A stretch of DNA of 64,000 nt. Origin: Paenibacillus soyae (GTDB lineage Bacteria; Bacillota; Bacilli; Paenibacillales; Paenibacillaceae). The position numbers and the translations under genes are program-made. Of the stretch, positions 57,865 through 64,000 are shown one piece after another. Position 1 is the first letter of the stretch. Each line of letters begins with the position of its first letter. The notes beneath the pieces were generated by a model that was not told the origin of the DNA, searched no databases, and saw nothing but the letters and a program-made list of their open reading frames with translations. The stretch is from the NCBI RefSeq assembly GCF_024623455.1, contig NZ_JANIPJ010000018.1, positions 1 to 64,000 on the forward strand, written 5' to 3'.

Positions 57865-59592
57865 CTACTTCCTGTGCTTCGGCTTGAAGTTCGCCCAAGG
57901 TGCCGATAGAACGGATATAACCTTGCCGGACTCCTGGTGAACTTCCTGACGCGATGACAGCACCGGAGACTGCGGCTTGCGCGATCTAGGCACATGGCCG
58001 CCTTGGCCCTGCTGCGCCTGCTTCCGCGACGGCTCCTGGTTCCGCTGCTGCTTCCCAGCCTGCCGCGCTGCTGCAGCCGCTTCGCCGGAGCCTTGCTGGC
58101 GCTGCCCAGCTTGACCCGCATGCTTGCCGGCAGCAGCCTGCGGCTGCCTCGGTTCTGCTTGGCGCTGGTCCGCCTGCGCTTTGCCGCTCTTGCCCGACTG
58201 CCCGCCGGCACCGGATCTCGCAGGCTTCGCCGGACGCGCGTCTTCATGTGCCTGGCCGGCCTCGACGGCCTGGCTGGCTTGCCCGGTTTCCCCGGCTGCT
58301 TGTCCAGCCTGACCAGCCTGCCCTGCTTGTCCTTTTTTGCCGCGTCTCCGTCGCTTCTTCGATCCGCCGGCCGCTTGAGGCTCGTCCCCGTCCGTTCCGG
58401 TCTTCTGCCTGGATGCAGACTCGGCAGCAGCCGAGGCAGCAGGCGGTTCCGCTTCTGTCATCGGGTAGGCATGCTCCTCCACGACCGGCACCTTCTTCTT
58501 GATCAGCTTCTCGATGTCCTTCAGGTAAGGGATTTCTTCGCCCTCGCAGAAGGAAATCGCAATCCCGCTATGTCCCGCCCGGCCCGTGCGGCCGATCCGA
58601 TGGACGTACGTCTCCGGAATGTTAGGCAGGTTAAAGTTAATGACGTGAGACAATTCTTCGACGTCGATGCCCCGCGCCGCGATATCCGTCGCCACAAGCA
58701 CACGGGTTGTGCCGTTCTTGAAATTGTTCAGCGCGTTCTGGCGGGAGTTCTGCGACTTATCCCCATGAATCGCCTGTGCCGTCACTCCGCTCCGGTTAAG
58801 ACCTTTGGCTACGCGATCCGCTCCGTGCTTCGTGCGCGTGAAGACTAACGCGGAAGCAATGCTTGCATCCTGCAGAAGGTCGCTCAGCAGCTTCTGTTTG
58901 TTCGGCTTGTCGACGAAATAAACCGATTGGCTAATCCGATCCACCGTGGAGGATACCGGCGTAATTTCGACCTTGACCGGGTCGACGAGCAGGCTGTCGG
59001 CGAGCTGCGCGATCTCCGGCGGCATCGTGGCCGAGAAGAACAGCGTCTGGCGCCGGCTCGGTATTTTCGCGATGATCTTCTTCACGTCGTTAATGAAGCC
59101 CATGTCGAGCATGCGGTCCGCCTCGTCCAATACGAGCACTTCAATGGCGCCCAGGTCGATGACCTTCTGGTTCATCAAGTCCATGAGACGGCCCGGCGTC
59201 GCGATCAGAATGTCCGTTCCTTGCGCAAGAGCCCGCTCCTGTCCGCTCTGCGATACGCCGCCGACAATGGCGACGCAGCGAAGGTCGACGAACCGGCTGT
59301 ATGCGTGGATGTTATCCGAAATTTGCAGCGCCAGCTCTCTTGTCGGCGACAAGATCAAAGCGCGAATAGACCGCTGCTTGCCCGCCTGGCCGCCGTTGTC
59401 GCTGAGACGCTGAATAATCGGCAGCGAGAATGCCGCCGTCTTGCCTGTCCCCGTCTGCGCGCAGCCGAGCAAATCCCGTCCCGCCAGCACCGGCGGAATC
59501 GCTTGCTCTTGAATCGGGGTCGGCGCCTCGTAATTTTCCCGGGCCAGCGCCTTCAATATTTCAGGTTTTAACTTTAATTCTTCGAAGTTCAT
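57865..59592 (-). CDS. DEAD-box RNA helicase (CshA/DbpA-like)
   Basis: 575 aa. Q motif YEAPTPIQEQAIPPVLAG, Walker A AQTGTGKT, LSPTRELALQ, TPGRLMDL, DEADRMLDMGF, SATMPPEI, FTRTKHGADR, ATDIAARGIDVEE and HRIGRTGRAG. About 180 residues at the C-terminus are low complexity (GQAGQAGQAGQAAGETGQA, then Gln/Arg/Lys-rich), typical of RNA-binding tails of CshA-type proteins. Likely works on mRNA decay, ribosome assembly or cold adaptation. No operon partner. Confidence 0.93.
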   Translation of the reverse strand: MNFEELKLKPEILKALARENYEAPTPIQEQAIPPVLAGRDLLGCAQTGTGKTAAFSLPIIQRLSDNGGQAGKQRSIRALILSPTRELALQISDNIHAYSRFVDLRCVAIVGGVSQSGQERALAQGTDILIATPGRLMDLMNQKVIDLGAIEVLVLDEADRMLDMGFINDVKKIIAKIPSRRQTLFFSATMPPEIAQLADSLLVDPVKVEITPVSSTVDRISQSVYFVDKPNKQKLLSDLLQDASIASALVFTRTKHGADRVAKGLNRSGVTAQAIHGDKSQNSRQNALNNFKNGTTRVLVATDIAARGIDVEELSHVINFNLPNIPETYVHRIGRTGRAGHSGIAISFCEGEEIPYLKDIEKLIKKKVPVVEEHAYPMTEAEPPAASAAAESASRQKTGTDGDEPQAAGGSKKRRRRGKKGQAGQAGQAGQAAGETGQASQAVEAGQAHEDARPAKPARSGAGGQSGKSGKAQADQRQAEPRQPQAAAGKHAGQAGQRQQGSGEAAAAARQAGKQQRNQEPSRKQAQQGQGGHVPRSRKPQSPVLSSRQEVHQESGKVISVLSAPWANFKPKHRK

Positions 59593-59764
59593 TTGCGTAA
59601 TTCTCCTATTGTAACCATGTGAATGGTAAATATCTTCATATAGCCTCTAAGGATACCACAATTGGATGCAAAAGAGTAGGCAATCTTATCCGAGCCTTTC
59701 ACCGCTCCTGAAAACGAAGCTTCGAAAACATCCGCATTGTTGGCAAAATATCCTATGTCAGTCG

Positions 59765-59781
59765 TTGTAAAGCGCTTACAA
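59765..59781 (+). promoter_or_regulatory. Catabolite-responsive-element-like site
   Basis: TTGTAAAGCGCTTACAA lies 56 bp before the GH53 start. It matches the cre consensus at 12 of 14 positions in either register, so CcpA control is plausible. Confidence 0.55.
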
Positions 59782-59836
59782 TCTGTGCGAGGGCCCTATT
59801 ATTGGCTCTACATTTAATCATTTGGAGGAATGATGG

Positions 59837-60883
59837 ATGCTGTGGAAAAAAACGATTGGCCTGCTGCTCAGCCTGGCGCTTTGCTTGACTCTGGTTTCCG
59901 CGCCCGCGGGATGGAATCAGGAAGCGGAAGCCGCGCCTTCCTTCGCCAAGGGGGCTGACATTAGCTGGGTGCCTGGCATGGAAGCCCAGGGCTACAAGTG
60001 GAAGGACAAAAAAGGCGTGCAGCGTGATATTTTGGACATTTTGAAGACCGACTACCAGATTAACTCCGTCCGCATCCGCGTATGGGTGAACCCTTCGGGC
60101 GACTACGGAAACGGCTACATGACGGTTGACCGCGCGGCCACCCTGGCGAAGCGCGCCAAGGATAAAGGCATGAGCGTTATGCTGACGCTGCACTACAGCG
60201 ATTCCTGGGCGGACCCGGGCAAGCAGACGAAGCCGGCCGCATGGGCGGGCTATAACTTCCAGCAGCTTATGGACGCCGTTTATAACTGGACCCGCTACGT
60301 CATGACGTCGATGCAAGCGAAGGGCGTGACGCCGGATTGGGTGCAGATCGGCAACGAAACCAACGACGGCATGCTCTGGAACGACGGAAGAGCCTCCTCC
60401 AACATGAAGAACTACGCTTGGCTCGTCAACTGCGGCCATAACGCGGTGAAGTCGGTCAGCAGCTCGACCAAAACCATCGTCCACCTCGCGAATGGTTACG
60501 ACAACGGGCTTTTTGTATGGAACATCGGCGGACTGATCAGTAACGGCGCGAACTTCGATATCATCGGCATGTCGCTCTACCCGGGCGCCTCCGACTGGTC
60601 GTCGAAGGTGAATCAGACCATCTCGAACGCCAACAACATGATTTCCCGTTACGGCAAGCCGATTATCATTACCGAGATCGGTATGGACTATAATCAGCCG
60701 GCCGCGGCCAAAAGCTTCATCAGCGACATCAAAACGAAAATCCGCAATCTGTCCGGCGGCAAAGGCCAAGGCGTCTTCTACTGGGAGCCGCAGGCTACGC
60801 CGAGCTACAACGGCGGCTATAGCAAGGGAGCGTGGCAAGCGGATATGAAGCCGACGGTCGCGCTGGAGGGCTTCCTGAATTAA
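59837..60883 (+). CDS. Secreted GH53 endo-beta-1,4-galactanase
   Basis: 348 aa. Signal peptide about 1-33 (ending EAEAA). GH53 barrel with acid/base Glu174 in IGNETNDG and nucleophile Glu280 in IIITEIGMDY. It cuts beta-1,4-galactan in pectic arabinogalactan. GGAGG is 8 nt upstream of the ATG. Convergent with an AraC-type regulator whose stop overlaps by 4 bp. A cre-like site upstream fits carbon-source control. Confidence 0.94.
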   Translation: MLWKKTIGLLLSLALCLTLVSAPAGWNQEAEAAPSFAKGADISWVPGMEAQGYKWKDKKGVQRDILDILKTDYQINSVRIRVWVNPSGDYGNGYMTVDRAATLAKRAKDKGMSVMLTLHYSDSWADPGKQTKPAAWAGYNFQQLMDAVYNWTRYVMTSMQAKGVTPDWVQIGNETNDGMLWNDGRASSNMKNYAWLVNCGHNAVKSVSSSTKTIVHLANGYDNGLFVWNIGGLISNGANFDIIGMSLYPGASDWSSKVNQTISNANNMISRYGKPIIITEIGMDYNQPAAAKSFISDIKTKIRNLSGGKGQGVFYWEPQATPSYNGGYSKGAWQADMKPTVALEGFLN

Positions 60884-61773
60884 TCCTTTTTGACGGCGGC
60901 AGTCTGGGATCGGGCCGTTTCTTCGCTCTTAGCCTGTTGCCGGTACGCTTTCGGCGGCATGCCGTTTTCTTTTTTGAAGCTTTTGCTGAAATGAAACTCG
61001 TCCGCAAACCCGCAGCTTTCCGCGATCTCCTTCATCGTGCGGTCCGTGTAAACGAGCATGCGCTTCGCATGCTCGTTACGCAGACGCGCCAAATAGCTTT
61101 TGGGGCCTTGTCCCGCAAAACGCATAAACAGCGAGCGAAGATACGACTCCGAAATGCCAAAGCGCCGAGTCCATTCCCGCAGCGGAACGGGCTCGGCGTA
61201 TTGGCGGGCCAGCTCGTCCCTGATTCTCGCGAACAGCCGATTGGGTCCGTTCTCCTCCGGGGAGCCCGCGTTCGCGTGCCAATTCAGGCGATGCAGCAGC
61301 TCGAACAGCAGCGCTTTGACCGCGAGCTCGCTATCGGCTTGACCGGGAATCCATTCCCGAAGAAGCTTCTCGAACAAAGCTTCAAAGTCGCCGTCCGCTT
61401 CCCCTTCCGAGCGCGTCATGAACGGCAGCGGAAGGGCCTCCGCGAATTCCCTCATCAGCATACCGCCCAGCGGGTCACGCTCCGTTTGGTACAACAACAC
61501 GAGCACCATCGCGATCCGCAGCGGCTGGCTGTCATCGGTTGTCATATGAAGATGCAGGCCCGGGCGCAAGTAGAACAGCATGCCTTCGCGAACCGGCAGC
61601 TCCTCCCCTTCCTCCGTGACAAACGTTCCTCTTCCTTCCCGGATCCAATAAAAGGTATGGCATCCCCTATTCTGCCGGATATCCGACCAGCCGGGCCCCG
61701 TTTCCTTGTCCATCATCCACAAAAGCTGAAGATGCAGGCCATGCGGGATTTCCCCCTTTTGCTCCACGTTCAT
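60880..61773 (-). CDS. AraC-family transcriptional regulator
   Basis: 297 aa. N-terminal cupin-like ligand domain (YWIREGRGTFVTEEGEELPVREGMLFYL). The C-terminal AraC DNA-binding domain (about 190-285) has two helix-turn-helix units (FGISESYLRSLFMRF; MKEIAESCGFADEFHFSKSFKK). It could control the adjacent galactanase and its own gene. Stop overlaps the GH53 stop through TTAA. Confidence 0.92.
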   Translation of the reverse strand: MNVEQKGEIPHGLHLQLLWMMDKETGPGWSDIRQNRGCHTFYWIREGRGTFVTEEGEELPVREGMLFYLRPGLHLHMTTDDSQPLRIAMVLVLLYQTERDPLGGMLMREFAEALPLPFMTRSEGEADGDFEALFEKLLREWIPGQADSELAVKALLFELLHRLNWHANAGSPEENGPNRLFARIRDELARQYAEPVPLREWTRRFGISESYLRSLFMRFAGQGPKSYLARLRNEHAKRMLVYTDRTMKEIAESCGFADEFHFSKSFKKENGMPPKAYRQQAKSEETARSQTAAVKKD

Positions 61774-61800
61774 CCCTCCGTACGCGAATCGTATGCCTTT

Positions 61801-61829
61801 ATCATATGAAATCGAAGCGTTTTTGACAA
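61801..61829 (-). promoter_or_regulatory. Promoter of the AraC-family gene
   Basis: On the minus strand TTGTCA (61829-61824), a 17-bp spacer and TATGAT (61806-61801). Confidence 0.75.
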
Positions 61830-61911
61830 GTTTGAATTGATTTCTTCCATGTTATCCACGACCTTCTGATGTTACACTGAACATGAAATGTACATGGAGG
61901 TGGACGGACTT

Positions 61912-63609
61912 ATGAATCACAGGGGAATCGATTACATGCCTTGGATCGCCAAATCCGAGGAGGAAAAGCAGGAGCAGCAGGCGCTGCAAGCCGCGCTGGA
62001 GGAGCGCCTCGGGTTCAAGTTCGGGAAGGACTGCTTCGTTTCTCCGGAAGCCGTGTTATTCCCGGATAAGCTGAGCATGGGGGATCGCAGCTATATCGCG
62101 GGAGGCGCCATCGTTCGCAATACGGAGCTTGTCATGGGCGCGGACTGCTCCATCAATGCGGGGGCGGTCGTGACCGGCAAGGTGAAGCTGGGCGATGCCG
62201 TGCGCATCGCGACTTATGCCAGCATGTACGGCTTCAATCACGGCTTCGCTTCGGTCGATGTGCCGATCTTCCGCCAGCCGCTTACCTTCGCGGGCATCGA
62301 GATCGGCGACGACGTCTGGATTGGCGCCCATGCCGTCATTCTGGACGGCGTAACGGTCGGCTCCCACTCCATCGTCGCCGCCGGAGCCGTCGTCACCAAG
62401 GACGTGCCTCCTTACAGCATTGTCGGCGGCAATCCGGCCAAGGTGATTCGAAGCAGACTGGAAGAGAAAACGAAGGAGTCCGCGCCAACCACTCCGCCGC
62501 TTGAGCGAATCCATGAGGCAGCAACCGGCAGGGAGGCTTCCCAGCTGGAAGACCGGCTGCGGAGCTTCGGCAGCGCGGCGCGCGATGAGCTGGAGCCTCT
62601 GCTGCGGTACTATTCCGAATCGGCGGATGACGGCGAGCCGTTCTTCCGGGACCGCCCCGGCAGCGCGCGAACGGTCCGCGCCTATTGCGATGCCGTGGAA
62701 ATCGCCGCCATGTTCGGCACGCTTCCTCCCGGCTGGAGCCGAGAAGCGCTAGTCGCCAAGCTCCAAAGCTACCAGTCCGCCGAGACCGGGCTGCTGCCCG
62801 ATCCTTGGCATCTGCCGGATGCGGACAAGGACGACCCTTGGCTGCTGACCGACTATTTCTCGCGCTATCACTTGCTTGCCGTCGGTTATGCGCTGGAGAC
62901 GCTGAATGCGCAGCTTCTCCATCCCGTTCATGCGGTGGAGAAGCTGGAGACGAATGCGCTGTACCGCAAATTGGATGGCATGGCTTGGCATAACGACGCA
63001 TGGAGCTGCGGCGACTGGATCGATGGTTATGCGACGGGGCTATATATAAATGCCAAGCATTTCGGCAGCGCCAAGCGGCCGGACGATCTGATGGGATGGC
63101 TGCATACCCGCGCGAACCGGTTCACCGGCTTGTGGGGACAGCCAACGGATAAGGAAGACTGGCTTCAGCCGGTCAATGGCTTCTACCGCTTGACCCGCGC
63201 TACCTTCGCGCAGTTCGGCTTGCCGCTGCCGTATCCGGAGCGTACCATCGACACGGTGCTTGCCCATAGCCGGAACGGCAAGTTTTTCCGAGAGGATAGG
63301 CTGAACGCCTGCAACGTGCTGGACGTGGCGCATCCGCTGTGGCTGTGCATGAAGCAAACGGATTATCGGCGCGAGGAAATCGTCGAGTGGGCTTCTCGCA
63401 TGCTGGATGCCGCGCTTCGCGAGTGGGTGCCGCGGCGCGGATTCAGCTTCCGGCTGCAGGAGCGCGGCAGCGAAGGGCTGCAGGGCACGGAGATGTGGCT
63501 CAGCATCGTCTACCTGCTCGCGGACATTTGCGGCGCCGCTCCGGCGCTCGGCTATCGCCCGCAGGGCGTTCACCGGCCGGACCCGGCCTGGACCTGGTCC
63601 TTCTTGTAA
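61912..63609 (+). CDS. LbH acetyltransferase fused to an unknown helical domain
   Basis: 565 aa. Residues about 25-200 form a left-handed beta-helix acyltransferase (NodL/maltose acetyltransferase type): VRIATYASMYGFNHGF with the catalytic His, IEIGDDVWIGAHAVILDGVTVG and VGGNPAKVIRSRL. The remaining 365 residues are alpha-helical with repeats rich in Trp and Tyr, like an alpha/alpha toroid (RYHLLAVGYALETLNAQLL, DAWSCGDWIDGYATGLYI, RLTRATFAQFGLPLP). No family was recognised for it. GGAGGTGG supports the ATG at 61912. The last codons are duplicated in tandem after the stop. Confidence 0.82.
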   Translation: MNHRGIDYMPWIAKSEEEKQEQQALQAALEERLGFKFGKDCFVSPEAVLFPDKLSMGDRSYIAGGAIVRNTELVMGADCSINAGAVVTGKVKLGDAVRIATYASMYGFNHGFASVDVPIFRQPLTFAGIEIGDDVWIGAHAVILDGVTVGSHSIVAAGAVVTKDVPPYSIVGGNPAKVIRSRLEEKTKESAPTTPPLERIHEAATGREASQLEDRLRSFGSAARDELEPLLRYYSESADDGEPFFRDRPGSARTVRAYCDAVEIAAMFGTLPPGWSREALVAKLQSYQSAETGLLPDPWHLPDADKDDPWLLTDYFSRYHLLAVGYALETLNAQLLHPVHAVEKLETNALYRKLDGMAWHNDAWSCGDWIDGYATGLYINAKHFGSAKRPDDLMGWLHTRANRFTGLWGQPTDKEDWLQPVNGFYRLTRATFAQFGLPLPYPERTIDTVLAHSRNGKFFREDRLNACNVLDVAHPLWLCMKQTDYRREEIVEWASRMLDAALREWVPRRGFSFRLQERGSEGLQGTEMWLSIVYLLADICGAAPALGYRPQGVHRPDPAWTWSFL

Positions 63610-63672
63610 GGCGTTGCCCACCGGCCGGACCTGGCCTGGGCCTGATCCCTCTTGTAAGACATTGTCCACCGG
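63565..63672 (+). repeat. 48-bp direct duplication spanning the gene end
   Basis: CACCGGCCGGACCYGGCCTG recurs at 63571 and 63619, and CACCGG again at 63667, at 48-bp steps. The first copy encodes the end of the acetyltransferase and its stop; the later ones are non-coding. Confidence 0.75.
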
Positions 63673-63689
63673 TACGCGGGACAACACGG

Positions 63690-63879
63690 AAAATGCTGCA
63701 GAGCTGCATCATTTTCGCTCATTTCGAGGCGCACGAGCATAAAATGATGCCTTTATGCAGGATTTTCGGCCGTTTTCTCCTCTCAGGCCAAGTATGGGTT
63801 CCAAATGATGTACGTTCGCAACATTTGGAGTCCAGCCTTCGGCTGTGACAGAAAAATGATGCTCTTTTGCATCATTTTT
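63690..63879. repeat. Intergenic palindrome cluster, ATGATGC family, copy 2
   Basis: Four cores: 63690-63715, 63741-63766, 63801-63828 and 63852-63879. Arms are AAAATG/CATTTT, AAAAT/ATTTT, CCAAATG/CATTTGG and AAAATGATGC/GCATCATTTT. Centres are 51, 61 and 51 bp apart. Confidence 0.85.
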
Positions 63880-63910
63880 GTTCGAGATAAGGCCAATAAA
63901 AACGACCAAA

Positions 63911-63947
63911 GCCGTTCCCGCGCGGCAGCGCGCGGGAACGGCTTTTT
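63911..63947 (+). terminator. Intrinsic terminator
   Basis: A 13-bp GC-rich stem (63911-63923 with 63930-63942) is followed by TTTTT. It may end the acetyltransferase transcript after it crosses the palindrome cluster. The last 53 bases hold no further feature. Confidence 0.85.
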
Positions 63948-64000
63948 ACGGCAATAATGGTTAAGCCCCCATATTATAAATGCCCATAATAAATGACGTC

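Overview
The window looks like chromosomal DNA of a spore-former-type Firmicute of the family Paenibacillaceae (Paenibacillus/Cohnella-like). This rests on moderately high GC, strong GGAGG-type ribosome binding sites, A+T-rich sigma-A promoters, a SigB/RsbW module, MocR and LytTR regulators, and many secreted carbohydrate-active proteins. There is no rRNA, CRISPR array, prophage or insertion sequence. One tRNA (Pro, GGG) lies at 8853-8926.

Layout. 1-9.3 kb: UvrD-type helicase, ECF sigma/anti-sigma pair, secreted proteins, a CE4 deacetylase, and modAB without modC. 9.3-20.3 kb: a general-stress island. It holds a YrzF-like kinase, YtxH, DUF948-rsbW-sigB behind a near-consensus SigB promoter, a large hybrid histidine kinase coupled to a CheR methyltransferase, a second rsbW with rsbV, an RsbU-like response-regulator phosphatase, YflT, and small membrane proteins. 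20.3-31 kb: SodC, a frameshifted beta-lactamase-family gene, a TetM-like ribosome-protection GTPase, and two paralogous giant secreted beta-helix proteins. 31-46 kb: metabolic genes (amidase, MBL hydrolase, MocR regulator divergent from proline dehydrogenase), unknown membrane proteins, an MFS transporter, DinB, and a LytTR-DUF3021-ABC-2 operon. 46.5-55.8 kb: a complete nine-gene staphylopine-like metallophore operon in the order cntK-L-M-A-B-C-D-F-E. It is read from a promoter whose -35/-10 spacer contains a perfect 7-1-7 Fur/Zur-family operator. 56-64 kb: a DJ-1/PfpI-GNAT fusion behind a ZTP-type riboswitch, a DEAD-box helicase, a GH53 galactanase with an AraC regulator, and an acetyltransferase fused to an unknown helical domain.

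How the parts connect. The cnt genes form one pathway: histidine racemisation, aminobutyrate transfer, reductive condensation with an alpha-keto acid, export by CntE, and re-import of the metal complex by CntABCDF. The stress island supplies an upstream phosphatase (RsbU), an anti-anti-sigma factor (RsbV), anti-sigma kinases (two RsbW) and the sigma factor.

The most unexplained structure is intergenic. At least five separate loci carry clusters of short sequence units, mostly palindromic cores, spaced 51 bp apart (or 61 bp, exactly one more helical turn). The core sequences differ between loci. I do not recognise this as a described element family. A separate 50-bp dispersed repeat supplies both a ribosome binding site and, at one copy, the C-terminus of CntM.
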